The position numbers and the translations under genes are program-made. Of a DNA stretch of 32,027 nucleotides, positions 1-10,365 are shown piece after piece. A model generated the notes under the pieces. That model did no database searches, had not been told where the DNA came from, and was given only the letters and a program-made list of their open reading frames with translations. Origin of the DNA: an uncultured Gemmatimonadota bacterium (GTDB lineage: Bacteria; Gemmatimonadota; Gemmatimonadetes; Gemmatimonadales; GWC2-71-9); the NCBI GenBank assembly GCA_946479805.1, contig CAMLHP010000008.1, forward strand, positions 1 through 32,027. The letters run 5' to 3'. Positions within the stretch are counted from its first letter, which is position 1; each line of letters starts with the position of its first letter.

Positions 1-742
1 GCAGCAATCCCAGCGTCACGCCGGAGTAGCCAGGGTGGTTGATGCTCCCCTGCCCCTCCACCAGCACGACGTCGGCATCCCTGGCGCCCTCGAGCGTCAG
101 CTGCTCCGCCGCACCGGCAATGAAGTCCGCCACCACCGCGTCCACTGCGATGCCCCAGCCCTCGATCATGATGCCAGTCTGGCCGGTGGCCGCGAACCGG
201 GTGCGGACGCCCCGCTCATTGAGCTGGTTCACCAGCTGGAGCTGGGCCGTCATCTTGCCGACGTTGCAGTCGGTTCCCACCGCGAGCACCCTGAACGCCT
301 CGGTGGCCTTGGCAGCGCCGCTGGCGATGGGCAGGTTGGCCGGGGGCCGCCGAAGGTCGAGCAGCTTCCGCCCATTGGCCCGGGCGCGCTCGGCCAGGAG
401 TGGATCGTCCGACATGAAGGTGTGAAGCCCACTCCAGAGGTCGCAGCCGGCATCCAGCGCCTCGGCCAGCCACCGACGCCATTCCTCCGGCAGCCGCCCG
501 CCCTGGGGCGCGATCCCAACCAGCACCTCGGTCGGCTTTCGCTGCAGGCCTTCTGCCATGCTCGCCACCACCGGAGTGTCACCCCCGAACCCGAGCACGT
601 CCTGCACGGTGCGTCCGGCCTGCTGGCGATCCAGCACCGCCACGACCTGCTCGGGACGGTAGCGGATGACGGAATTGGCGGTCTTCGAAGTCATGGGGCC
701 GAAGTCGCCGTCGGCCAGAATGAGAAACCGGGCTTCAGACAT
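1..742 (-). CDS. DUF1611 family protein (DgcN-like), cut at window edge
   Basis: The frame opens at an ATG at 742 and runs off the left edge, so only about 247 N-terminal residues are visible. The start reads MSEARFLILADGDFG. An N-terminal Rossmann-like half is followed by a P-loop-like GTDCNVGKMT at residues 156-165 and by ATGQTGIMIEGWG, then VLVEGQGSINHPGYSG. This order matches the DUF1611 family, which includes DgcN, a protein linked to D-glutamate catabolism and often encoded beside dipeptide or amino-acid epimerases. The neighbouring gene that would test this lies outside the window. It is on the same strand as pspA but separated by 139 bases of repeats and hairpins, so it is probably a separate unit. 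The family call is firm; the substrate is inferred. Confidence 0.8.
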   Translation of the reverse strand, partial: MSEARFLILADGDFGPMTSKTANSVIRYRPEQVVAVLDRQQAGRTVQDVLGFGGDTPVVASMAEGLQRKPTEVLVGIAPQGGRLPEEWRRWLAEALDAGCDLWSGLHTFMSDDPLLAERARANGRKLLDLRRPPANLPIASGAAKATEAFRVLAVGTDCNVGKMTAQLQLVNQLNERGVRTRFAATGQTGIMIEGWGIAVDAVVADFIAGAAEQLTLEGARDADVVLVEGQGSINHPGYSGVTLGLL

Positions 743-751
743 GTGGATGGC

Positions 752-888
752 GGCGTAGGGCGTAGGGCATAGGGCGTACGGGGTTTGAGAGCGAGCACAA
801 ATGTAGCGGGTAGAGCAAGTGGGGAGCAGGCTGGACGCCCACTCCCCACCTCGCCTCGCCATATGCCCTAAGCCTTATGCCCTACGCC
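752..888. repeat. Inverted pair of GGCRTAR heptamer arrays at the 3' end of pspA
   Basis: Four heptamers (GGCGTAG, GGCGTAG, GGCATAG, GGCGTAC) lie at 752-779. Four more lie in inverse orientation at 861-888 (minus strand: GGCGTAG, GGCATAA, GGCTTAG, GGCATAT). The outermost inverted unit contains the pspA stop codon (882-884). The outer units 752-758 and 882-888 pair perfectly and the inner ones partly. Between them, GTGGGGAG at 819-826 pairs with CTCCCCAC at 842-849. The whole could act as a 3' hairpin for the leftward pspA transcript; no U-tract is visible. Confidence 0.75.
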
Positions 889-1649
889 TTGTCCTGGTCG
901 TCTTCCACCAGCTCGGCGTCGTGGATGGTCTCGGCGCCCTTGCCCAGTCGCTTGGCGTCGCCGCTCGAGCCGGCGCCGAGCATGCCCATCTTGGCCTTGA
1001 GCTCGAGCAGCTGCTGGTCGGCGCTGCCATGGTATTCCAGCACCTCGAACTGCTTCTGGAGCGAATCGCCCGAAAACTCTTCCTGGAGTTCCGCCGCAGC
1101 CAGCGCCTTCCGCTCGTTGGCCTCGATTTTCTCCGCCATCCGCTCGAAGTTGTCGAAGGCGCTCTTGTCGGAGAGCCCGGACATCGTCTGCTGGATCCGC
1201 TCCTGGGCCTCGGCCCGGCGGGCCCGCGCAATCAGGATATTCTTCTTGCGCTTGGCCTCCTCGATCTTGTCATTGAGCTGGCGGAGCGACAGCTTGAGCG
1301 CCTCGGTCTCCTGCTTGGACCGGATCCATGTCTCGTGCAGCGACTGAGCCCCCTGCAGCGACTCGTTGTACCGCATCAGCGCCTGCTTGGCGAGGTCGTC
1401 GCGGCCCTCCTGCACCGCCAGCATCGCCCGCCGTTCCCAGTCCTCAGCCTGTTTCTTCATGGCCAGCGCGTCGGACTCGAGCTTCTTCTCGTCGGCGATG
1501 GCCGACGCGACCTGCTGCTTGGCCTTGGCCAGCTGGGACTTCATGTCCACAATCAGCTGGTTGAGCATCTTCTCCGGGTTTTCCGCCCGGGAGATGAGGT
1601 CGTTGATGTTGGAGCGAAGTACCGTCGAGAAGCGGTCAAATATTCCCAT
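882..1649 (-). CDS. pspA: PspA/IM30 family envelope-stress protein
   Basis: The 255-residue product begins MGIFDRFSTVLRSNINDLIS, the amphipathic N-terminal helix typical of PspA/IM30/Vipp1, followed by AENPEKMLNQLI. It is helical coiled coil over about residues 25-220, with the QLAKAKQQVA and WERRAMLAVQEGRDDLAKQAL segments seen in the family. The length is slightly above that of E. coli PspA because of an acidic tail. PspA proteins are ESCRT-III-like and assemble on damaged inner membrane to limit proton leakage. This is the last gene of a leftward cluster, nine bases after the YbjN-like gene. No pspF, and no classical pspB or pspC by plain resemblance, lies nearby; five small membrane proteins with a PspB-like tail lie upstream. 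Its stop codon sits inside a heptamer repeat. Confidence 0.95.
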   Translation of the reverse strand: MGIFDRFSTVLRSNINDLISRAENPEKMLNQLIVDMKSQLAKAKQQVASAIADEKKLESDALAMKKQAEDWERRAMLAVQEGRDDLAKQALMRYNESLQGAQSLHETWIRSKQETEALKLSLRQLNDKIEEAKRKKNILIARARRAEAQERIQQTMSGLSDKSAFDNFERMAEKIEANERKALAAAELQEEFSGDSLQKQFEVLEYHGSADQQLLELKAKMGMLGAGSSGDAKRLGKGAETIHDAELVEDDQDKA

Positions 1650-1658
1650 GATTGTCTC

Positions 1659-2054
1659 TCACTGCCCGCGATACGGCGCCAGTGCGCCCAGGTGGGACGC
1701 CAGCGCAAGGGTGACGGAGTCGAAGCTGGCTTCGAACTCGCTGTAGTCGAGGTCCTCGAGCTCGAGGGCATCGGTGAGGACAACGTGGTCGCCCTCGAGG
1801 CCGTAGGAGCCATGCACCAGGTCGCGGGCGTTGAACTCCAGCAGCTGCCGGAACAGTTCGCCCCTGCGGGGCTCGCCCTGCGGCAGCTCCATGACCCGGA
1901 CCCGGAGCAGCACCACAGGCGGGGCGTAATGCACCACGAACTCCGCGCCGTCCGGGTTCCTTGCCACCCAGATATTGGGTTCTATCTCGGACACCTGCAG
2001 CGACCCGCCGTCGAGCCGGTCCAGCCACGACTGTATGTCGTCGTGAGTGATCAT
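1659..2054 (-). CDS. YbjN/CesT-like domain protein
   Basis: The 131-residue product is MITHDDIQSWLDRLDGG followed by alternating strands (NIWVARNPDGAEFVVHYAPPVVLLRVRVMELP), a helix (RGELFRQLLEFNARD), then strands (GSYGLEGDHVVLTDAL) and a final helix. This pattern and length fit the YbjN/type III secretion chaperone-like (CesT) fold. There is no signal peptide or membrane segment. Its ATG lies one base after the stop of the upstream small membrane protein gene, and pspA follows nine bases later, so it should be made with them. A role as a partner or chaperone of the PspA group is inferred from position only. Confidence 0.7.
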   Translation of the reverse strand: MITHDDIQSWLDRLDGGSLQVSEIEPNIWVARNPDGAEFVVHYAPPVVLLRVRVMELPQGEPRRGELFRQLLEFNARDLVHGSYGLEGDHVVLTDALELEDLDYSEFEASFDSVTLALASHLGALAPYRGQ

Positions 2055-2055
2055 G

Positions 2056-2427
2056 TCAGCCTCGGTCGTGCGATGAAGGTTGGCCTTGCGCCAGCTGTTG
2101 GCTGCGCTGTTCGGTCAGCAGCCGCTCGGTGAAATCCAGGCGTTCCTCGAGTTCGTTGATTCGGCGCTCGAAGAAGTCCGCCGATGCCGCCTGCTCATCC
2201 TGCAGCCGGGCCAGCAGCGCATCGGTGTCCCCGCCGGGCCCCTCGCGCAGATCGCGCAGGACTCTCCGCCGCAGGAAAACATACGCCACACCGCCGATCC
2301 CGAGCATCAGGGGCACAAAGGCATCCTCGTTTGTCAGCTCAACGAAGCCGATGGTGGCGAAGATGGTGACCGCCCAGAACATGATGAACTCGATCGGGTC
2401 GAGCCCGAATGTCCGCTTCCAGCTCAT
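2056..2427 (-). CDS. Small membrane protein 5 of the psp cluster (PspB-like tail)
   Basis: A 123-residue protein beginning MSWKRTFGLDP. Two membrane segments lie at about residues 13-31 and 37-53, followed by basic RRRVLRDLR, a charged linker and a C-terminal coiled helix with NELEERLDFTERLLTEQR at residues 91-108. The ATG at 2427 overlaps the stop of the upstream gene as ATGA, which fixes the start; the frame stays open further upstream but that stretch overlaps the previous gene. It is one of five neighbours with the same tail. Enteric PspB is also a short membrane-anchored protein ending in a helix that engages the PspA system, so a PspB-like adaptor role is inferred. Confidence 0.8.
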   Translation of the reverse strand: MSWKRTFGLDPIEFIMFWAVTIFATIGFVELTNEDAFVPLMLGIGGVAYVFLRRRVLRDLREGPGGDTDALLARLQDEQAASADFFERRINELEERLDFTERLLTEQRSQQLAQGQPSSHDRG

Positions 2428-2795
2428 CGCGGAGTGGCCTCGGGCCGTGCGATGGCGCCGGGGTTGCGCTGCTCTGCCAGGAGTCGCTCGGTGAACTCGA
2501 GCCGTTCCTCCAGCTGGGCGACGATGTCGTGATCGTACTCGAGTTCCTCGAGGCGGTCCACCAGTGCCCGGACCCCCGGGGGCGTCTTGTCGCTCACCAC
2601 GCTGTGCCGTGCGCCACGCGCCAGCCACCAGGTCGAGGCAGCGATCGCGCCGAAAGTGGCAGATCCCAGCATCGCCAGCGCAACCGAAGGCTGCCAATTG
2701 AGCGCGGACACGACCATCGCCACAAACCCGAGCCCCATCAGCCCCGTCACGGCCATAAGGAGCCGGACAGCAGTCCGGTCGCCCGAGTTGTTCAC
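2424..2795 (-). CDS. Small membrane protein 4 of the psp cluster (PspB-like tail)
   Basis: A 123-residue protein beginning MNNSGDRTAVRLLMAVTG. Two hydrophobic segments lie at residues 11-31 and 38-58, followed by basic LARGARH and a helix with LVDRLEELEYDHD. The shared motif QLEERLEFTERLLAEQR is at about residues 94-110. The start is GTG at 2795, overlapping the stop of the preceding gene as GTGA; the end overlaps the next start as ATGA. Such coupling suggests fixed stoichiometry among these proteins. No enzyme motif is seen. Function is inferred only from the shared tail and pspA linkage. Confidence 0.8.
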   Translation of the reverse strand: MNNSGDRTAVRLLMAVTGLMGLGFVAMVVSALNWQPSVALAMLGSATFGAIAASTWWLARGARHSVVSDKTPPGVRALVDRLEELEYDHDIVAQLEERLEFTERLLAEQRNPGAIARPEATPR

Positions 2796-3151
2796 GGTGC
2801 CCCCTCCCGCAGCCGGGCAGGCTCGCGCTGAGCCAGCAGCCGCTCGGCGAAGTCCACCCGCTCCTCCAGCTCGGTCATCCTCGGATGGCCCTCTTCAAGC
2901 CGGCTGACCCGCTCGCGCAACTCGTCCAGTTCGGTCCTGGCCTCGGCGCTCATGCCGCCCCGACCTTCGATCCGGCGGGCGATCGCCCGGAAGAGCGGGA
3001 AGAGGACGATCGTCGCGGCGGCCAGGATGGCAAGCACCATCAGGAACAGCGCCTCGGGCGGCATTGCATCAAAGGGCGAACCACCGGTCTGCACGATCAC
3101 CCGGGGTATGTCGGGCACGGGTGGGACCACAATGTCCTGGACCAGCATCAC
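2792..3151 (-). CDS. Small membrane protein 3 of the psp cluster (PspB-like tail)
   Basis: A 119-residue protein with a proline-rich, probably extracytoplasmic N-terminus (MMLVQDIVVPPVPDIPR), a single membrane segment at about residues 33-55, basic RAIARRIEGRGG, then the coil LDELRERVSRLEEGHP and the shared motif ELEERVDFAERLLAQRE at 94-110. The topology (outside N-terminus, cytoplasmic coil) is the closest of the five to enteric PspB. The start is GTG at 3151, where GTGA overlaps the previous stop; an ATG directly follows at 3148. The coil region carries an extra heptad or so compared with its paralogues. Confidence 0.8.
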   Translation of the reverse strand: MMLVQDIVVPPVPDIPRVIVQTGGSPFDAMPPEALFLMVLAILAAATIVLFPLFRAIARRIEGRGGMSAEARTELDELRERVSRLEEGHPRMTELEERVDFAERLLAQREPARLREGAP

Positions 3152-3510
3152 GCCTCCCCGGCCGACCGGCCGCCACCCAGCAGCGGGTCAGCCTTCTGTG
3201 TCAGCACCCGCTCGGTGAAGTCCTGCCGCTCCTCGAGCTCGGCCAACCGGTTGCGAAGGTCGTCCAGCTCGGCGAACAGCTCTGGTGGAAGCGCCGCGTG
3301 ATCACCGGCCTTGCCGGAGAGCCTCTCGGCAAACGCCTTGCCCATGGGGGACCGCACGGCACCGAAGACGATCAGCATCGCGATGCCCCAGACCGGTATC
3401 GACGCCGGCCCCATCACCGCCGAGGCCGCTGCCAGCGCACCGAAAAGGCCCATGCCCGCGAGGCCGATGCCCACGAAAGCTGATCCCACCCACTCGTTCC
3501 GGTCACTCAT
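3148..3510 (-). CDS. Small membrane protein 2 of the psp cluster (PspB-like tail)
   Basis: A 120-residue protein. Two hydrophobic segments (about 9-32 and 36-53) are rich in Gly and Ala, followed by RSPMGKAFAERLSG and then ELDDLRNRLAELEERQDFTE with RVLTQK. The post-membrane PMGKAFAERL resembles PMGRALTDRI of the 84-residue neighbour upstream, so these two share more than the C-terminal motif and are likely paralogues. The start is ATG at 3510, eleven bases after the upstream stop. In the motif, Gln replaces the usual Val or Leu before DF. No catalytic residues are seen. Confidence 0.8.
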   Translation of the reverse strand: MSDRNEWVGSAFVGIGLAGMGLFGALAAASAVMGPASIPVWGIAMLIVFGAVRSPMGKAFAERLSGKAGDHAALPPELFAELDDLRNRLAELEERQDFTERVLTQKADPLLGGGRSAGEA

Positions 3511-3521
3511 GGCATTCCCAT

Positions 3522-3776
3522 CTATTGCTCGCCGCCGAGGCGGGCAATCTCGCTCTGCCGAGCCAGTAGCCGCTCGGTGAAGTCCACCCTCTCGTGGAGC
3601 TCGGAGACCTCGCTGCGCAGATGCTCGATCTCGTCATAGACGGCCGGATCGATGGCGTCTCGCCGCTGCACCCCGTAGCGGATGCGATCGGTCAGCGCCC
3701 GTCCCATCGGGGTAAACGTGAACCCGATGAGGCCTGGGACCCCGAATATGAAGATGATCGCAAGCACGTCCTCCAC
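3522..3776 (-). CDS. Small membrane protein 1 of the psp cluster (PspB-like tail)
   Basis: An 84-residue protein, close to the size of E. coli PspB (74 residues). It has one membrane segment at residues 3-22 (VLAIIFIFGVPGLIGFTF), then PMGRALTDRIRYG, a linker and a C-terminal helix with SELHERVDFTERLLARQ at 58-74. The start is GTG at 3776 with an AAAGGA-like ribosome site eight bases upstream. It is the shortest of the five tandem paralogues and lies 90 bases after the 71-residue gene. A PspB-like role is inferred from size, topology and linkage, not from convincing full-length identity. Confidence 0.8.
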   Translation of the reverse strand: MEDVLAIIFIFGVPGLIGFTFTPMGRALTDRIRYGVQRRDAIDPAVYDEIEHLRSEVSELHERVDFTERLLARQSEIARLGGEQ

Positions 3777-3866
3777 TGGCCCCGTCCTTTCGGTACAACG
3801 CGGCCCTGACGGGCTGCTCCCGTCCTTCTACGGCCAGAAGCAGCCTGATGTTTCAGTTGGGGACGC

Positions 3867-4082
3867 TCAGACCAGCTCGACTTCCTGGATTGCGCCCAAT
3901 GAGATGGCGATCTCGGTGTCGTCGATGCCCCGGGGCCTGAGATAGACCTCGTGGGCCGACACATGGGTGTCCACGCTGGTCGGCACGCCTACCACTTCCT
4001 GCTTGTCGCTGGTGAGGATTCGGACCACCTGATCGTGATCCCCCGCGAAGCCCAGCAGCGAGACGATCTCGTCGTAATGCAT
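3867..4082 (-). CDS. Small beta-rich protein at the head of the psp cluster
   Basis: A 71-residue soluble protein: MHYDEIVSLLGFAGDHDQ, then VVRILTSDKQEVVGVPTSVD, EVYLRPRGIDDTEIAISL and a final GAIQEVELV. A short helix followed by about five strands would suit a small barrel, loosely like Sm/Rof-type folds; that is a guess from the strand pattern. The start is supported by a GGGAGG ribosome site (4090-4095, minus strand) seven bases before the ATG. It lies 38 bases after the S9 peptidase stop and 90 bases before the first small membrane protein gene. I do not recognise the family. Confidence 0.6.
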   Translation of the reverse strand: MHYDEIVSLLGFAGDHDQVVRILTSDKQEVVGVPTSVDTHVSAHEVYLRPRGIDDTEIAISLGAIQEVELV

Positions 4083-4120
4083 GGAGTTGCCTCCCGTGCA
4101 ATCTGTCTCCCGAATCTAGC

Positions 4121-6397
4121 TCAGAACGTGAGAGAGGGCGATTCCGGCGCCGCCAGGTGCGCGTCCAGGTAGCGAGTCATCAGCTCGAACAGGTGGCGCC
4201 GGGTGTTGCCACCGAAAATTCCGTGGTTCCGGTTGGGATACTCCATCAGCTGGAAGGGCTTGTTGGCCCGCACCAGCGCGTTCACCAGCGCCTCGGAATT
4301 CTGGTAATGCACGTTGTCATCGCCGCTGCCGTGGACCAGAAGCAGGTCGCCCTGCAGGCTGTCCACCCAGGTCAGGGGCGAGCCGGCGTCGTATCCCTCC
4401 GCATTGTCCTGGGGCAGGCCGTTGTACCGTTCGGTGTAGATGTTGTCGTAGTACTTCCAATGGGTAACCGGCGCCACCGCGATGGCTGACCGATACACGC
4501 CGGGAGCGCGGAAGAGCGCGTTGAGGCTCATGAAGCCGCCATAGCTCCATCCCCAGATGCCCATCCGGGTGGAATCCACGTAGGGAAGCCGTCCGAAGGC
4601 GGCTGCAGCCCGGGCCTGGTCGTGGGTCTCGATTACGCCCATGCGGCCATAGACGATCTTGCGGAAATCGCGCCCCCGGGTGTTGGTGCCCCGGTTGTCG
4701 ACGCTGGCAACCAGGTAGCCCTTTTGCGTGAGCATCAGGTGCCAGAGGTAGTTCGATCCTCCCCACCCGTCGAGCACCGTGTTGGAGCCGGGGCCGCCAT
4801 AGACGTGAAACAGGACCGGGTAGCGCCTCGCCGGATCGAAACCCACCGGCTTCATGACCCAGGCGTTGAGTTCGATCCCGTCGCCGATGTCGATGCTGGT
4901 GAACGCGAAAGGTCCCCGGGCCAGCCCCGCCACCCGGGCCCGCAAGGTTGCGTTGTCGGCGAGGCCACGAACCGCCTGGTGGTTGGGCAGCCGAACCAGA
5001 TCTGTGGCGGGCGGGAGCCCGAATGCCGAATGCACATGAACGGCATGGCGGCGGTCCGGGGAAACATCATAGGAATGGCTGCCTGACTGCCCTGCCGGCG
5101 TGACCCGCTCGGGCCTGCCCCGGCCATCCAGCCGCGACCGGTAAAGGAAGCGCTGGGTCGGGTTCTCGGGCGAGGCGATGTAGTACAGCCAGCCGCCGCG
5201 AGCATCAACGGCAGTCACCGACACCACGTCGAACTCGCCTGGCGTCAGCAGCCTCACGTCCGCGCCGTCGCGTGACACCGAGTAGACATGCTCCCAGCCG
5301 TCGCGCTCGCTCACCCAGATGAACCGCCGGCCTCCATCGAGCCATTCGAGTGCGTCCACCACGTACACCCACGCCGAGTCGCGATCCACCAGCACGGTCG
5401 TCACCTTCCCGGTCCGCGTGTCCCCCAGAAGCAGCCGGTTGGTGTTCTGCAGCCGGTTGAGATACTGGACCACGACCTCGCTCGAATTGGCGGCCCAATC
5501 CATCCGCGCCGGATAGTTGTTGCGCGGGTCGCCCTCGAGCTCGAGCCAGGTGGTCGGCCCGCCGCCCGCGGCCACCGCCCCGATGCGCGCCGCCGAGTTG
5601 GCTTCGCCGGCCTTGGGATACTGGATCGGGGTGATTACCGGATAGAGAGAATCGGTGTAGTTGACGAGCATGAAGTCGCGTACGCTGTCTGCCACCAGCT
5701 GCCAGAAGGCGATGCGGCTGCCATCCGGGCTCCAGCGCCACCCATCGCGAAGGCCGAATTCCTCCTCGTACACCCAGTCGAATGTTCCGTTGATGACCGT
5801 ACGCGAGCCGTCAGACGTGAGCCGGGTGATCTCGCCGGACTCGAGCTCCTCGACGTACATGTCATTCTCGCGGACATAGCCCACCCGGCCACCATCAGGT
5901 GAGAACTTGGCGAACATGAGTGACGATTCCGGCGCACCGCCTCCCAGCTGTCGCAGCTGGCCGGAATTTCGATCGAGCACCCAGTAGTCTCCCCTGGTGT
6001 TCGATCGCCAAACCGGCCGGCTGTTGGTGAAGACGAGAAGGCGGCTGTGATCGGCCGACCAGTCATAGTCCTCGATATCCAGCGCCGTGGTGTCACCAGC
6101 CGGCGTGAGCAGTGTGGCCGGCACGAGCACCTCACGCTGTCCCCGCTCGGTGTCATACCTGACGATGTCCTGTCCCTCACCATCCCCGGCCCGCTCCAGC
6201 GTCGTGTATGCCCGCCCGTTCTCGATCCAGCGTGCGGGCCCGAAGTTTTCGCCGGCGAACTCGCCGCTCGAGTAGATGCGGTCAACCGTGAGCAGGCTCG
6301 TATCGGAAACCGCAGCCGATTGCTGTGCCGTGAGGGCACCGGGGACGAGCAGCAGGGCGAGCGCAACTACTGTGCGCCGGCGGGACGCGACTGGCAT
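4121..6397 (-). CDS. S9 family (dipeptidyl-peptidase IV-like) serine peptidase, secreted
   Basis: About 758 residues. The start is taken as the ATG at 6397 because MPVASRRRTVVALALLLVPG and ALTAQ form a clean signal peptide; an in-frame ATG at 6472 would add a 25-residue Ser/Pro/Ala-rich extension and overlap the next gene. An N-terminal beta-propeller (DPPIV_N type) contains the repeated SPDG pattern and YDWSADHSRLL. The C-terminal alpha/beta hydrolase domain has HVYGGPGSNTV, the nucleophile in GWSYGGF (near residue 620), the acid in GSGDDNVH (near 693) and the His in NRNHGIFGG (near 724). The conserved Glu pair of DPP IV is plausibly FDWVYEEEFG. Such enzymes remove N-terminal dipeptides, often X-Pro, in the periplasm. 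It lies 38 bases upstream of the psp cluster, so shared transcription is possible. Confidence 0.93.
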   Translation of the reverse strand: MPVASRRRTVVALALLLVPGALTAQQSAAVSDTSLLTVDRIYSSGEFAGENFGPARWIENGRAYTTLERAGDGEGQDIVRYDTERGQREVLVPATLLTPAGDTTALDIEDYDWSADHSRLLVFTNSRPVWRSNTRGDYWVLDRNSGQLRQLGGGAPESSLMFAKFSPDGGRVGYVRENDMYVEELESGEITRLTSDGSRTVINGTFDWVYEEEFGLRDGWRWSPDGSRIAFWQLVADSVRDFMLVNYTDSLYPVITPIQYPKAGEANSAARIGAVAAGGGPTTWLELEGDPRNNYPARMDWAANSSEVVVQYLNRLQNTNRLLLGDTRTGKVTTVLVDRDSAWVYVVDALEWLDGGRRFIWVSERDGWEHVYSVSRDGADVRLLTPGEFDVVSVTAVDARGGWLYYIASPENPTQRFLYRSRLDGRGRPERVTPAGQSGSHSYDVSPDRRHAVHVHSAFGLPPATDLVRLPNHQAVRGLADNATLRARVAGLARGPFAFTSIDIGDGIELNAWVMKPVGFDPARRYPVLFHVYGGPGSNTVLDGWGGSNYLWHLMLTQKGYLVASVDNRGTNTRGRDFRKIVYGRMGVIETHDQARAAAAFGRLPYVDSTRMGIWGWSYGGFMSLNALFRAPGVYRSAIAVAPVTHWKYYDNIYTERYNGLPQDNAEGYDAGSPLTWVDSLQGDLLLVHGSGDDNVHYQNSEALVNALVRANKPFQLMEYPNRNHGIFGGNTRRHLFELMTRYLDAHLAAPESPSLTF

Positions 6398-6440
6398 GAG
6401 GACAGGTGTGGAAGTGGAAGCTGGAGCTGCGTGGGAGTCA

Positions 6441-6686
6441 CTAGTCCCTGGTCGCGGCTTCGGTGTCGCCATTCATGAAGTACGACAGGGCGCCCGAAGG
6501 ACAACGCCCGACCTGGGCGACGATCTCCTCGGTGGAGGCACCGTCGATGGCCACCCATGGCCGCCTGGAGGGGTCAAACACCTGAGGCAGGCCCATGAAG
6601 CAGATGCCGGTGTGCTGGCAGATGGCCGGTTTCCAGACCACCGTCACTTCACCGTTGGAATACTTCTTCGTGAAGCCGTCTCGCAT
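6441..6686 (-). CDS. YjdI-type mono-cluster Fe-S protein
   Basis: With the start at the ATG at 6686 the product is 81 residues and begins MRDGFTKKYSNGEVTVVWKP. An upstream ATG at 6728 is also in frame, but it lies in repeat-derived sequence. The pattern AICQHTGICFMG (Cys23, Cys29), FDPSRRPWV and RCPSGALSYF (Cys62) matches the YjdI/divergent 4Fe-4S family, which E. coli YjdI also follows. The biochemical role of the family is poorly known. It lies downstream of uvrA and upstream of the S9 peptidase with no sign of shared function. Confidence 0.85.
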   Translation of the reverse strand: MRDGFTKKYSNGEVTVVWKPAICQHTGICFMGLPQVFDPSRRPWVAIDGASTEEIVAQVGRCPSGALSYFMNGDTEAATRD

Positions 6687-6723
6687 GCCCTGAAGGGTGT
6701 CACGAGAAACGGGAAGGCGCAAC

Positions 6724-6752
6724 GGCAAGGCGGTAAGGCGGTAAGTGGGCGG

Positions 6753-6774
<22 letters not shown>
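6724..6774. repeat. Octamer repeats at the 3' end of uvrA
   Basis: GGCGGTAA occurs twice at 6729-6744 and GGTCAGNN three times at 6751-6774, joined by a short spacer. The uvrA stop codon (6753-6755) falls inside the first GGTCAG unit, so the last residues of UvrA (DRLTV) are encoded by the repeat. The same core as GGCGGTAA recurs near glpK at 21206-21249. Confidence 0.75.
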
Positions 6775-9617
<2,843 letters not shown>

Positions 9618-9708
9618 AGCCCCGAAAGCTACCCGAAGGGAGAATCGGCTTCAACCCGGCTACTTTCACCTGTCGTACGTTCAAGGTTCCCCGCAGGACC
9701 GGAGCACC

Positions 9709-10365
9709 ATGTCACGCAGAGATACTCCCGCCGCCGGGGAGTCCCCCCGCGCCGGCGCTGAAGAATTGTTCGAGCAGGGCGAACGCGCCTGGCGCGACGG
9801 CCGCTACCGCGAGGCGGTCCGCGCATTCCGGGAGACGCTGGCGAGGGCGCCGGGACATGTGGAGGCGAGGCTGGGCCTGGCCCATGCGCTCGAGGCCGAT
9901 GACAATCTCGATGCCGCGGTCGCCACGCTGAGCGAAGCGATAACCACGTCGCCGGAGCAGACCGAATACCTGGCATTGCGGGGAGCGCTGCACGCCCGGC
10001 TCAATCGCCTTACCGAAGCCGAGGAGGACCTCCGGCGGGTGCTGCGCCTGCATCCGGCGCACGGCCCGGCGCTGGTGGAGCTGGGCGACGTGCTGTTGAG
10101 GCGAGGACGGCCGGTGGAAGCGGTGGAAGCCTTCAGCCGGTCGCTGGCGGTGCAGCCCGACCGCCCCGGAATGCAGTTGCGCCTGGGCGACGCCCTCAAC
10201 CGGGCCGACCGCCTCGAGGATTCTGCGGTAGCCTTCGAGCGAGCGTTGGCCGAGGAGCCGGATAACCGGCGAGCGTGGCATCTGTATGGCAGGGTGCTGG
10301 ACCGGCTGGAGCGGCCGGACGACGCCGTGCGTGCCTACCGGAGAGCCCAGGGGATCGAAGCGTGA
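9709..10365 (+). CDS. TPR-repeat protein
   Basis: A 218-residue soluble protein, start ATG at 9709 with GGAG five bases upstream. After a short charged N-terminus, tandem tetratricopeptide repeats run to the end: [20 protein letters not shown], then [79 protein letters not shown] and [20 protein letters not shown]. There is no signal peptide, so it is probably a cytoplasmic scaffold. Its stop overlaps the start of the macro-domain gene as GTGA, making it the first gene of a five-gene coupled operon, 91 bases from divergent uvrA. Confidence 0.88.
   Translation: MSRRDTPAAGESPRAGAEELFEQGERAWRDGRYREAVRAFRETLARAPGHVEARLGLAHALEADDNLDAAVATLSEAITTSPEQTEYLALRGALHARLNRLTEAEEDLRRVLRLHPAHGPALVELGDVLLRRGRPVEAVEAFSRSLAVQPDRPGMQLRLGDALNRADRLEDSAVAFERALAEEPDNRRAWHLYGRVLDRLERPDDAVRAYRRAQGIEA

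Noticed and set aside
35..772. A 245-residue plus-strand frame at the left edge
   Set aside because: It is antisense to the DUF1611 gene, whose motifs are clear on the minus strand.
752..888. CRISPR array or mobile-element end
   Set aside because: The units are 7 bp without unique spacers, and no cas or transposase gene is present.
6398..6472. Upstream start for the S9 peptidase
   Set aside because: It would place a 25-residue Ser/Pro/Ala-rich stretch before a complete signal peptide and overlap the Fe-S gene.
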